The notes under the pieces are model-generated. The model saw only the letters and a program-made list of their open reading frames with translations, did not search any database and was not told the DNA's origin. This document shows positions 33,949 through 41,485 of a DNA stretch of 64,000 nt, in pieces. Source of the stretch: Oscillospiraceae bacterium (GTDB lineage: Bacteria; Bacillota_A; Clostridia; Oscillospirales; Oscillospiraceae); assembly GCA_015067895.1 (NCBI GenBank), contig SVLP01000004.1, positions 1 to 64,000 of the forward strand, in the 5' to 3' direction. The first letter of the stretch is position 1. Each line of letters begins with the position of its first letter. Position numbers and translations under genes: made by a program.

Positions 33949-34353
33949 TTAGTTCAGCCAGTTCATCAAACCATCGTAACCTTGTTCAAAATCCAAAAAA
34001 CACTGATCCCCAACTGAGATCGCAGCCAACGGAACCACATAGCCGTCCCCGAAATAGCGCGGTGCGGCGGTGAAGGTGATCTCGCCGCCCTCTTGCAGGA
34101 GTTCATCGATCCCCCGTTCCCGGGCGATGGTCAGCCCATCGCCTGTCAGCTTGAAGGTCGTATCGGAAAAGCCCTCCGGGCATTCTGCGATGCCGATATA
34201 CAGCGCAGTCTCCTCTTCATCATACGCAATGTGGCTGACCGTACCGGTCACCGTCACATAATTGCTCTGATCCGCATAATACAGCGTATCGATCCGCGCA
34301 CATCCGGCGAAGAGCACCATCGTGCAAAGAATCAAGAAGATGATCCGTTTCAT
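33949..34353 (-). CDS. Small lipoprotein
   Basis: 134 residues. Signal peptide MKRIIFLILCTMVLFAGC with lipobox FAGC; the mature protein begins CARIDTLYYADQSNY. The rest is a compact beta-rich domain (VTVTGTVSHIAYDEEETALYIGIAEC) reminiscent of an OB-type fold. No known motif. SD CGGAGGA. Flanked on both sides by R3 repeats, so its transcription relation to yigZ and dgt is uncertain. Confidence 0.8.
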   Translation of the reverse strand: MKRIIFLILCTMVLFAGCARIDTLYYADQSNYVTVTGTVSHIAYDEEETALYIGIAECPEGFSDTTFKLTGDGLTIARERGIDELLQEGGEITFTAAPRYFGDGYVVPLAAISVGDQCFLDFEQGYDGLMNWLN

Positions 34354-34373
34354 AAAAATTCCTCCGTTCGCGC

Positions 34374-34429
34374 AGTGCTGAGTGAATCAAACACAATTCA
34401 GCACTCAGCACTATGCCCTCAGCACTTAT
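34374..34429. repeat. R3 repeat, inverted pair
   Basis: AGTGCTGAGTG on the left and CACTCAGCACT / CCTCAGCACTTA on the right, forming an imperfect inverted repeat between yigZ and the lipoprotein gene. Confidence 0.7.
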
Positions 34430-35052
34430 TCAATCGGAAATGCTCGATATTCTTTTCCGGTCTCCATGCCCTCCACATTGGCGGCGGACATATCGATGAG
34501 CCGATCCAGGAAGGGCTGGGCCTGGGCTTCGGGGACGAGGATCTCCAGCTCCACCTCCGCGCCGAACTGGGTGTCCCGGATGATGCCGCCCCAGGCGGCC
34601 ACCTCCAGCTTCACCCGCTCGTAAAACGTATAGGGGCAGGGCACGTACAGGCAGCTCCAGACCCGCTTCATGGACTTGCCCGCCGCGTCCACGGCGATCT
34701 TCGCGCCCTTGGTGTACGCCCGGACAAGGCCGCCCGCGCCCAGGAGGATGCCGCCAAAGTAGCGGGTCACCACGCAGACGCAGTTGTACAGCCCTTCCCG
34801 CTGCAAGACCTGGAGCATGGGCATGCCCGCCGTGCCGCCGGGCTCGCCGTCGTCAGAAAAGCGGACGGCACCGTCCCGGATGATATACGCCCAGCAGTTG
34901 TGGGTAGCGTCGTAGTGCTGCTTTTTCATCTGCTGGATGCGTTCCAGTGCCGCCTCCTCGGTCTCCACAGGCCAGATGCGGCCAATGAAGTGGGACTTCT
35001 TCTCATAAAATTCATCCTCACCAAAGTCGGTGGGCACCAGATATTCTTCCAT
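34426..35052 (-). CDS. YigZ/IMPACT family protein
   Basis: 208 residues. The UPF0029 core contains KKSHFIGRIWPVETEEAALE, DATHNCWAYIIRDGAVRFSDDGEPGGTAGMPML and VTRYFGGILLGAGGLVRAY, the diagnostic motifs of YigZ. A C-terminal DUF1949-type domain follows. Relatives bind ribosomes or nucleic acids, but biochemical function is not settled. Two bases downstream of hflX, whose 3' end carries its SD (GAGGAGCTG). Confidence 0.93.
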   Translation of the reverse strand: MEEYLVPTDFGEDEFYEKKSHFIGRIWPVETEEAALERIQQMKKQHYDATHNCWAYIIRDGAVRFSDDGEPGGTAGMPMLQVLQREGLYNCVCVVTRYFGGILLGAGGLVRAYTKGAKIAVDAAGKSMKRVWSCLYVPCPYTFYERVKLEVAAWGGIIRDTQFGAEVELEILVPEAQAQPFLDRLIDMSAANVEGMETGKEYRAFPIE

Positions 35053-35054
35053 GC

Positions 35055-36323
35055 TTACAGCTCCTCGATGATATAGTCTCTCAGCCGTCCGTAGAGGATC
35101 TCGTCGACGATGGTCTCGATCTCGATACCGCTCCCGGTATAGTCCACGGACTTGACCTGGGCGTTGGAATGGAGGGTATCCACCATGCCGCCCATGTGAT
35201 AAGGAAGGCAGACCAGGACATGGTGCAGTCCCTTGTCCAGGGCCTTCTCGATGGCCTTTAAGAGGCCACTCATATTATCGCCCGTCCGGGCGGAAATTGC
35301 AACCACATCTTCACCGATGGGGATGTCGGTGGGCTCCACCAGATCGGCCTTGTTGTAGGCGCAGATGACGGGGGTGCCCTCCTTGGACAGCTGATGGATC
35401 AGCCGGTCAACCACGGCGATGTGCTCTTCCCGGTGGGGATCGGCGGCATCGATGACGTGCAGCAGCACATCGGCATACTCCAGCTCCTCCAGGGTGGCCC
35501 GGAAGGCATCCACCAGATGGTGGGGCAGCTTGGCGATGAAGCCGACGGTGTCACTGAGGATCACGTCCAGGTTGTCGGACACGGTCAGCTGCCGGGAGGT
35601 GGTGTCCAGGGTGTCGAAAAGCCGGTTGTTGGCGGGGATGCCTGCGCCGGTGAGCTGATTGAGGAGGGTGGATTTGCCCGCGTTGGTGTAGCCCACGATG
35701 GCCACCACGGGGACGGAGTTTTTCATTCTGCGCTCCCGCTGGACGCTTCGCACCTGGCGCACCTGCTTCAGCTCCTGCTCCAGACGGTTGATGCGCTCGC
35801 GGATGTGGCGGCGGTCGGACTCCAGCTTGGTTTCGCCGGGGCCCCGGGTGCCGATGCCGCCGCCCTGGCGGCTCAGGCTGGTGCCCATGCCGGAAAGCCG
35901 GGGCAGCAGGTATTTGTACTGGGCCAGCTCGACCTGAAGGCGGCCCTCCCGGGTCTTGGCCCGCTGGGCGAAGATGTCCAGGATCAGGGCGCTGCGATCG
36001 AGCACGGTGACGCCCAGGATCTCCTCCAGAGCCCGGATCTGACCGGCGGAGAGCTCGTTGTCGAAGATGGCCATGGTGGATCCGGTGGCCTCGATCAAAA
36101 GCCGCACCTCGGCGGCCTTGCCCTCGCCGATGAAGGAGTGGGCATCGGGGGTGTGGCGGTTCTGGAGCACCTTGGCGGTGCAAATGCCGCCGGCGGTCTC
36201 CAGCAATGCCTCCAGCTCCTCCAGAGTCTCCTCGGTGGCGGTCTCGCTGAGCTTGAAGCAGTCGGCGTTGAGACCAACCAGCACCGCCCGCTCTACAATG
36301 TGTTCGTCAAAATTTCGTTCCAT
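35055..36323 (-). CDS. hflX: Ribosome-associated GTPase HflX
   Basis: 422 residues. GTPase that splits stalled or hibernating 70S ribosomes. The N-terminal HflX domain has IFDNELSAGQIRALEEILGVTVLDR and GRLQVELAQYKYLLPRL. The glycine-rich linker GGGIGTRGPGETKLESDRR precedes a coiled coil. The G domain has GYTNAGKST, DTVGFI and NKAD. SD GAGAGGT. Confidence 0.97.
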   Translation of the reverse strand: MERNFDEHIVERAVLVGLNADCFKLSETATEETLEELEALLETAGGICTAKVLQNRHTPDAHSFIGEGKAAEVRLLIEATGSTMAIFDNELSAGQIRALEEILGVTVLDRSALILDIFAQRAKTREGRLQVELAQYKYLLPRLSGMGTSLSRQGGGIGTRGPGETKLESDRRHIRERINRLEQELKQVRQVRSVQRERRMKNSVPVVAIVGYTNAGKSTLLNQLTGAGIPANNRLFDTLDTTSRQLTVSDNLDVILSDTVGFIAKLPHHLVDAFRATLEELEYADVLLHVIDAADPHREEHIAVVDRLIHQLSKEGTPVICAYNKADLVEPTDIPIGEDVVAISARTGDNMSGLLKAIEKALDKGLHHVLVCLPYHMGGMVDTLHSNAQVKSVDYTGSGIEIETIVDEILYGRLRDYIIEEL

Positions 36324-36361
36324 AGTTACCTCTCAAAGAAAATGACGTTTCCATAATGGAA

Positions 36362-36414
36362 CGTAGGGGCGCACCTATGTGTGCGCCCGGGCGGACACGC
36401 AGGTCCGCCCCTAC
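36362..36414. repeat. Palindromic repeat R2, copy 3
   Basis: CGTAGGGGCGCACCTATGTG...GGTCCGCCCCTAC, just upstream of hflX. Confidence 0.85.
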
Positions 36415-36434
36415 AAACGTCATACATCGACAAA

Positions 36435-36475
36435 AATATACAAAAAGCCCGCACTACAATCGCAGTGCGGGCTTT
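36435..36475 (-). terminator. Terminator of rpmE
   Basis: Perfect 12-bp stem AAAGCCCGCACT / AGTGCGGGCTTT, then TTGTATATTTTTG on the minus strand. Confidence 0.85.
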
Positions 36476-36481
36476 GCGTGC

Positions 36482-36682
36482 TTACTTCAGGCCAAAACGC
36501 TTGTTGAAACGATCAACACGTCCACCGGTGTCAACCAGCTTCTGCTTGCCGGTATAGAAAGGGTGGCACTTGGAGCAGATTTCGACTCTGATGTCCTTCT
36601 TGGTAGAACCAGTGGTAAAGACATTGCCGCAAGCGCAGCGGATGGTAGTCTGATCGTACTTGGGATGGAGACCTTCCTTCAT
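36482..36682 (-). CDS. rpmE: 50S ribosomal protein L31 (bL31)
   Basis: 66 residues: [22 protein letters not shown], with CAC and CSKC cysteines giving the zinc-binding C+ type, and the conserved [33 protein letters not shown]. Single gene with its own promoter and terminator. Confidence 0.97.
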   Translation of the reverse strand: MKEGLHPKYDQTTIRCACGNVFTTGSTKKDIRVEICSKCHPFYTGKQKLVDTGGRVDRFNKRFGLK

Positions 36683-36748
36683 TTTCGTTCACCTCTTTCT
36701 TATCAGGTAAAAGGGCATAATGCCCTCAGCAATTTCAATCGCCTGAGT

Positions 36749-36777
36749 ATAATAACACATTCAATTCCAGAATGCAA
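36749..36777 (-). promoter_or_regulatory. rpmE promoter (TTGCAT-17-TATTAT)
   Basis: Minus strand TTGCAT (36777-36772) and TATTAT (36754-36749), 17-bp spacer, 67 bp upstream of the start. Confidence 0.75.
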
Positions 36778-36805
36778 GCATTTTTTTCAGAAAAAACAAT
36801 CTTTT

Positions 36806-38032
36806 TTAGAAAGTCCACTGGCCGTTTTCGAAGATGCGGACAGTCTCGCCGTCCCGGCAGATGGCATCGATGTTCATGGTGTCGCAGCCGATCATGAAGT
36901 CGGTGTGGATCATGGAATCATTGATGCCAAGGGCGCGGCCCTCCTCCAGGGTGCGGTTGTGGTAGTCGGTCAGGCAGTCCATAAAGCCCATGCCGATGGC
37001 CAGATGGCACACGGCGTTCTCATCGTACAGGGTGTTGTAGAACAGCAGGCCGCTGAGGTTGATGGGGCTGGACTGGGGCACGATGGCGACCTCGCCCAGA
37101 TACCGGGCGCCCTCGTCCATGTTCAGCATGGTGGTCAGGACGTCGTCGCCTACCTCGGCGTGGGACTCGACCACCTTGCCATTTTCAAAGCGCATCCAGA
37201 AGCTGTCGATGAGCTGGCCCTGATAGCTCAGGGGCTTGGTGGAATAGACGATGCCCTCGGCCTCGCCGCGCTTGGGGCTGGTGAAGCACTCCTCGGTGGG
37301 GATGTTGGGGTTGAAGAAGATGCCGCTCTTGGTGGTCTCGCCGCCGCCGCAGAACTGGCCCTCGGGGATCAGGCCCACGGTCAGGTCGGTGCCGTTGTCG
37401 GCGAACAGGTGCAGCTTCTCGATGTTCAGCTCGTTCAGGTGGCGGCAGTGGGCCTCCATGTTTGCATTGTGCTGTGCCCAGTTCTCGATGGGGTCGCCGT
37501 CCAGAACACGGGATGCAGACAGGATGGCCTCCCACAGCTTCTCCACAGCCTGATTCTTGCTCAGATTGGGGAAGAGCTTCTTGGCCCAGGCCACGCCGGG
37601 GACGGCGGCTCCGCACCACTGCTCCTGGCCGTTGCGGGCATCGGAGTAGGGCTTCAGGATGGGGTAGCTGAGCTGACGGCCCTTGGCCAGCTTGGCGGTG
37701 TTGACGCCCTTCAGGCCGTCGGGATCGTCGGAGATCAGGTGGATGCGGCAGGGCACGGTGTCGACGTAGTGCTGCAGCTTCATCTTCTCCCACTCCTGGA
37801 CGGTGCCCAGGCTCTTGACGGACTGGTAGCGGGCGTGGAGCTTGGTCAGGGGCTGGTAGCTCCAGTTGACGGTGACCTTACCGGCCTTGGCCTTGTAGGC
37901 CTCGTCCACGACCATGGCGACGAACTCGGGCTGGTCGAGACCGGCGTGGATCAGAACCTCCTGGCCCTTCTGGACATTGACGCCGCAGCGGACGATCAGC
38001 TTGGCGTATTCACGAAGAATGGACTTTTTCAT
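36806..38032 (-). CDS. M29-family aminopeptidase
   Basis: 408 residues. Peptidase family M29 (AmpS/aminopeptidase T/II) removes N-terminal residues using two metal ions. Candidate metal-ligand regions: FFNPNIPTEECFTSPKRGEAEGI (Glu), HAEVGDD, HLAIGMGF (His) and MIHTDFMIGCD (His, Asp). Cytoplasmic, no signal peptide. SD GAAGGAGT and a strong promoter upstream. Monocistronic. Confidence 0.93.
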   Translation of the reverse strand: MKKSILREYAKLIVRCGVNVQKGQEVLIHAGLDQPEFVAMVVDEAYKAKAGKVTVNWSYQPLTKLHARYQSVKSLGTVQEWEKMKLQHYVDTVPCRIHLISDDPDGLKGVNTAKLAKGRQLSYPILKPYSDARNGQEQWCGAAVPGVAWAKKLFPNLSKNQAVEKLWEAILSASRVLDGDPIENWAQHNANMEAHCRHLNELNIEKLHLFADNGTDLTVGLIPEGQFCGGGETTKSGIFFNPNIPTEECFTSPKRGEAEGIVYSTKPLSYQGQLIDSFWMRFENGKVVESHAEVGDDVLTTMLNMDEGARYLGEVAIVPQSSPINLSGLLFYNTLYDENAVCHLAIGMGFMDCLTDYHNRTLEEGRALGINDSMIHTDFMIGCDTMNIDAICRDGETVRIFENGQWTF

Positions 38033-38064
38033 AAGGGTGACTCCTTCAATACAAATTTTCTACT

Positions 38065-38093
38065 ATTTTATCAGAATAACCCACATTCGTCAA
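38065..38093 (-). promoter_or_regulatory. Aminopeptidase promoter (TTGACG-17-TAAAAT)
   Basis: Minus strand TTGACG (38093-38088) and TAAAAT (38070-38065) with 17-bp spacing. Confidence 0.75.
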
Positions 38094-38101
38094 TCCATTC
38101 C

Positions 38102-38130
38102 TTGAAAGGTTCCGCAAAGTGTGATATGAT
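38102..38130 (+). promoter_or_regulatory. Divergent promoter (TTGAAA-17-TATGAT)
   Basis: TTGAAA at 38102-38107 and TATGAT at 38125-38130. Points toward the methyltransferase gene, about 190 bp away, with R1 and R5 repeats in the leader. Confidence 0.6.
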
Positions 38131-38160
38131 GCCAAAAAGAACGCGTCACCCAAACCATGC

Positions 38161-38195
38161 TGTCATTGCGAGCCCGTAAGGGCGTGGCAATGACA
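38161..38195. repeat. Short R1 palindrome
   Basis: TGTCATTGCGAGCC / GGCAATGACA with inner CCCGTAAGGGCG. A single-arm version of the R1 family. Confidence 0.75.
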
Positions 38196-38232
38196 CAGTA
38201 GTCGGCAGTTGCTCCTTCTGATTCAGTTAGGA

Positions 38233-38280
38233 AGTCATCCTACCTGGTCGGCGGGGGCAGTGCCGCCTGCCCTACCGTCC
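38233..38280. repeat. Dispersed repeat R5, copy 2
   Basis: GTCATCCTACCTGGTCGGCG...GCCTGCCCTACCG, matching 5704-5750. It is followed by two copies of a CCATTTTCAA motif before the next gene. Confidence 0.65.
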
Positions 38281-38323
38281 GTAATTTTCCATTTTCAACT
38301 TTCCATTTTCAATTGGTGATATT

Positions 38324-39196
38324 ATGCTGACAAGAACCGAATTTACCTCCCTCCTCGCCGATAAGCCCCTGATCCTGGACGGTGCCACCGGCTCCAACCT
38401 GCAAAAGATGGGCATGCCCCGGGGCTGCTGCACCGAGGAGTGGATCCTGAACCATCCCGAGACCATTCTTAAGCTCCAGCGGCGGTATGCCGAGGCGGGC
38501 AGCCGGGTGGTCTACGCCCCCACCTTCCAGGCCCAGCCCATCCCCCTGGCGAATGTAGGCCTGGACAAACAGACCGAGTCCATCAACGCCATGCTGGTTT
38601 CCCTGAGCAAACAGGTGGGCGATGTGCTGGTGGCCGGAAACCTGACCACCCTGGCCGCCTTCATCGACAGCTACGACACCGCGCTGTTCGACACCATGGT
38701 GGAGAACTACCGGCGGCAGATCGCAGGACTGCTGGAGGGCGGCGCGGATCTGCTGGCAGCAGAGACCCTGCTCTACCCCCAGGATGCCGAAGCCATCCTC
38801 ACCGCCGCCGAGCTGGAGGGCGCGGAGACGGTGATGTACTCCTTCACCATGCAGCCCGACGGCAGTCTCTTCTCCGGCATGGACGCGGGCAAGGTGCTCC
38901 GGGAGCTGGAGGAGGCGGGAGCCGCCGCCGTGGGGTTCAACTGTGTGGCCGCCGACATGATGACCCCCGGTCTGGTGTCCAAGCTCCGCCGTCAGGTGCG
39001 TGGGCCGCTGATCTGCAAGCCCAACGCGGGCATCCCCGTCATCAAGCCCGGCAACCTGGTGGAGTATCCCATGGAGCCCGCCGAATTTGCGGACATCGTC
39101 GCAGATTGCCACAACCTGGGCGCGAAAATTCTGGGCGGCTGCTGCGGCACTGCGCCGGAGTATATCCGGGCCGTCTGCGAGAGGGTCTGCAAATGA
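38324..39196 (+). CDS. Homocysteine S-methyltransferase family protein
   Basis: 290 residues, a stand-alone zinc methyltransferase barrel. LILDGATGSNLQKMG opens the barrel. The zinc site is GFNC (about residue 207) and GGCCGTAPEYI near the C-terminus, three cysteines in all. It may transfer a methyl group to homocysteine, either from S-methylmethionine or as the N-terminal-type module of a corrinoid methionine synthase. The SD is poor. Overlaps birA by 4 bp. Confidence 0.88.
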   Translation: MLTRTEFTSLLADKPLILDGATGSNLQKMGMPRGCCTEEWILNHPETILKLQRRYAEAGSRVVYAPTFQAQPIPLANVGLDKQTESINAMLVSLSKQVGDVLVAGNLTTLAAFIDSYDTALFDTMVENYRRQIAGLLEGGADLLAAETLLYPQDAEAILTAAELEGAETVMYSFTMQPDGSLFSGMDAGKVLRELEEAGAAAVGFNCVAADMMTPGLVSKLRRQVRGPLICKPNAGIPVIKPGNLVEYPMEPAEFADIVADCHNLGAKILGGCCGTAPEYIRAVCERVCK

Positions 39197-39996
39197 ATCT
39201 ACTGAACAAGGATATCATTGACCGTCTTTTGGCCGACAGCAGCTGGAACGTGCAGATCTTTGACGAGGTCTCCTCCACCAATACCCTGCTGAAGGAGCTG
39301 GGAAAGCAGGGTGCCCCTGCCGGGACTGTCCTGGTGGCCGACCGGCAGACCGGCGGCCGTGGACGGCTGGGACGGACGTTCCTCTCCCCCGGCGGCGTGG
39401 GCGTTTATTTCTCTGCCCTGATCCGACCCGACTGTGCGCCCCAGGAATTGATGCACCTGACCTGCGCCGCTGCCGTTGCCATGTGTGATGCGGTGGAAAA
39501 CGCCTTCGGCTTCCGGCCCGGCATCAAGTGGACGAACGATCTGGTGGTGGGTACGCGGAAGCTGGGCGGCATCCTGACGGAGCTGGGCCTCGATCCCAAA
39601 ACCGGGCGGGTCAGCAACGCGGTCATCGGCATCGGCATCAACTGCGGTCAGGCGGAGACCGATTTCGACGAAAGCATCCGAAATATGGCCACCTCCGCCC
39701 GGATGGTGCTGGGCCGGAAGGCCGACCGGAACCTGCTCATTGCGGAGATGGTCAGGGCGCTGGAGCAGATGGACGCGGAGCTTCTGCGCTCCCCTGCCGC
39801 CATGCTGGAGCGGTATCGTTCCGACTGCATCACCCTGGGGCAGCAGGTCAGCATCGTCCGCGGCGACGAGGTGCGCCATGCCGTGGCACTGGATATTGAT
39901 GCCGAGGGCGGGCTGATCGTGCGCTATGACAGCGGTGAAATTGGCACCGTCACCTCCGGTGAGGTCAGCGTCCGGGGCCTTTACGGATACGTTTAA
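39193..39996 (+). CDS. birA: Biotin--[acetyl-CoA-carboxylase] ligase, no DNA-binding domain
   Basis: 267 residues. Attaches biotin to carrier proteins. Biotin/ATP site motifs: DEVSSTNTLLKE, ADRQTGGRGRLGRTFLSPGGVGVYFS, KWTNDLVVGTRKLGGILTE and IGIGINC. The N-terminal winged helix of bifunctional BirA is missing, so it is a ligase only (group I). ATG 39193 overlaps the preceding stop (ATGA); a longer frame upstream is inside the methyltransferase. Confidence 0.95.
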   Translation: MNLLNKDIIDRLLADSSWNVQIFDEVSSTNTLLKELGKQGAPAGTVLVADRQTGGRGRLGRTFLSPGGVGVYFSALIRPDCAPQELMHLTCAAAVAMCDAVENAFGFRPGIKWTNDLVVGTRKLGGILTELGLDPKTGRVSNAVIGIGINCGQAETDFDESIRNMATSARMVLGRKADRNLLIAEMVRALEQMDAELLRSPAAMLERYRSDCITLGQQVSIVRGDEVRHAVALDIDAEGGLIVRYDSGEIGTVTSGEVSVRGLYGYV

Positions 39997-40008
39997 GCAA
40001 AATAACTG

Positions 40009-40037
40009 TTGCATTTGACACCGAAATTGGTTATACT
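40009..40037 (+). promoter_or_regulatory. Promoter (TTGCAT-17-TATACT)
   Basis: TTGCAT 40009-40014 and TATACT 40032-40037 with 17 bp between. An overlapping TTGACA (40015) is too close to that -10. Confidence 0.7.
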
Positions 40038-40073
40038 AAAGAAGGTAACAACAAGAAACTGGAGGGTTCCGAA

Positions 40074-40340
40074 ATGAAACTTGCCGAAAACATCATCAAG
40101 ATCGGCCTGGCCATCGCCGCCGTTGCCGGTATCGCCTACCTGGTCGTGAAGTACATGGACGCCATCAAGGCCTGGTTTGAGAAGCTCTGCCCCGCCTGCG
40201 AGATCGAAGAGGAGCTCGTGGAGGAGCCCGTGGCTGAGGAAGCCATCGAAGAGCCCGCCGCCGAGGAGGCTCCCGTGGTCGAGGAAGTCGTCGTGGACGA
40301 CACCACCCCCGTGGCCGAGGAGACCGATTTCGAGGCCTGA
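40074..40340 (+). CDS. Small membrane-anchored protein with acidic tail
   Basis: 88 residues. One N-terminal transmembrane helix (IIKIGLAIAAVAGIAYLVV, residues 6-24) is followed by a short cysteine-containing linker (LCPACEIEE) and a tail of about 45 residues made almost wholly of Glu, Ala, Val and Pro (EEPVAEE repeats). SD CTGGAGG. Single gene with promoter and terminator-like hairpin. Not assigned to a known family; likely a cytoplasm-facing acidic anchor. Confidence 0.8.
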   Translation: MKLAENIIKIGLAIAAVAGIAYLVVKYMDAIKAWFEKLCPACEIEEELVEEPVAEEAIEEPAAEEAPVVEEVVVDDTTPVAEETDFEA

Positions 40341-40355
40341 TATTTTGGATACTGC

Positions 40356-40394
40356 CAGCGGCGTGACCTTCGTCACGCCGCTGCTTCCATTTTT
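40356..40394 (+). terminator. Terminator of the acidic-tail gene
   Basis: 12-bp stem CAGCGGCGTGAC / GTCACGCCGCTG with CTTC loop, then CTTCCATTTTT. Confidence 0.75.
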
Positions 40395-40473
40395 AAGCAA
40401 ACCTTAAGATTCTGTTCACCGATTTCGGGATCCTTTCCTCTATAATGGGATCATCAAAATCGGAGGAATTCCA

Positions 40474-41115
40474 ATGAAGACGAAAAAGAAATTATTCTGG
40501 ATCCCGCTGGCGCTGGCGGGCATGTTACTGCTGCTGGCGGCGGTGTATTTCCTGGCTCCCAGGTGCGTCCCGGCGGAGCGGTTTGGCTTTGCCCGGATTG
40601 TATCCGAGGAGGAACGGGCGCTGCGGATGGGGCTGGTGGACACAGCCTGCGGCTGGGCAGGCGTTCGGGAGGAGGATGGGAGCCATCGCTTCCTCATCGA
40701 TCTGTACAACACCCTGGATCCCCTGCCCCAGGACTACCATGTCACCTACGAGGATGCCTGGTGCGCGGCCTTCGGCACCGCCGCCGCCATGGCGGAGGGG
40801 CTGACGGACATCATCCCGCCGGAGTGCTCCTGCTCCCGGCAGATCGGGCTTTTCCGGGAGCTGGGCAGCTGGGAGGAACGGGACGACTACATCCCCCTGC
40901 CCGGTGACTACATCTATTACGACTGGGACTTGCCCAGAAGCCTCGACTGCACCGGCTGGCCGGAGCATGTGGGCATCGTGGTGGGCACCTACGGCCCCTT
41001 CATCCGGGTGATGGAGGGCAACAAGGACGACGATGCGTCCTATCGCACCATCTGGATCGATGACTGGTGCATCCGTGGCTACGGTGTGCCGGATTATGCA
41101 TCCAAATGCAAATAA
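40474..41115 (+). CDS. Membrane-anchored CHAP-like amidase/peptidase
   Basis: 213 residues. An N-terminal transmembrane anchor (about 8-28) and an extracytoplasmic domain with cysteine-peptidase features: DAWCAAFGTAAAMAEGL (catalytic Cys) and EHVGIVVGTYG (catalytic His), separated by PGDYIYYDWD. This arrangement is usual for CHAP/NlpC-like cell-wall amidases. SD CGGAGGA, with TATAAT at 40441 but no clear -35. Substrate is presumably peptidoglycan, by family analogy. Confidence 0.78.
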   Translation: MKTKKKLFWIPLALAGMLLLLAAVYFLAPRCVPAERFGFARIVSEEERALRMGLVDTACGWAGVREEDGSHRFLIDLYNTLDPLPQDYHVTYEDAWCAAFGTAAAMAEGLTDIIPPECSCSRQIGLFRELGSWEERDDYIPLPGDYIYYDWDLPRSLDCTGWPEHVGIVVGTYGPFIRVMEGNKDDDASYRTIWIDDWCIRGYGVPDYASKCK

Positions 41116-41153
41116 TACGAACTCTTGATTAAACTGTTTCATTCTTTCCGGTC

Positions 41154-41448
41154 TAATACTATTTTCAAATTGAACTCTTTAAGTTCAATTTGAAAGACAC
41201 CGCCTGACGGCGTTGTCGAATCTGTGATTTTCGGAATAGAAAATCACAGATTCCCGTCTCATTATGATCTTCATATTAAAAACTTCAATCCTCCGGCTTA
41301 AAGTTTTTAATTGAATATCAGTATAAATTGCGCCATAATGCGTTCTCGTCCTAGGTGGGCGACAGCCCACCGTCGTCCTCGGCCTTTTCTGGCACAATTT
41401 ATCCTCGGAAAGCTCTTAAACCATTTAACCAAGAATTAGTATAAGGAA
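41154..41448. other. Array of consecutive hairpins; candidate structured RNA or undescribed repeat
   Basis: Non-coding gap (41116-41485), more AT-rich than its surroundings. Hairpins in order: 41164-41194 (perfect 12-bp stem), 41196-41217 (9 bp, one mismatch), 41218-41253 (perfect 15-bp stem GAATCTGTGATTTTC), 41275-41311 (perfect 11 bp) and 41323-41402 (12 bp, one wobble), which encloses 41354-41371 (GGTGGGC/GCCCACC). They are almost contiguous and end at a terminator. No open frame of note, and no known RNA family was recognised. Confidence 0.6.
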
Positions 41449-41480
41449 ACCCGTCCGGGATCCCGGACGGGTGCTTTTTT
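41449..41480. terminator. Bidirectional terminator
   Basis: CCCGTCCGGGA / TCCCGGACGGG, followed by GCTTTTTT on + and TTTCCTTAT on -. It can end both the hairpin array (+) and the nucleotidyltransferase gene (-). Confidence 0.8.
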
Positions 41481-41485
41481 CATAT

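Noticed and set aside
41154..41480. Integron attC site or cassette array
   Set aside because: No integrase, no attC core sites (GTTRRRY) in the expected inverted layout, and no cassette genes.
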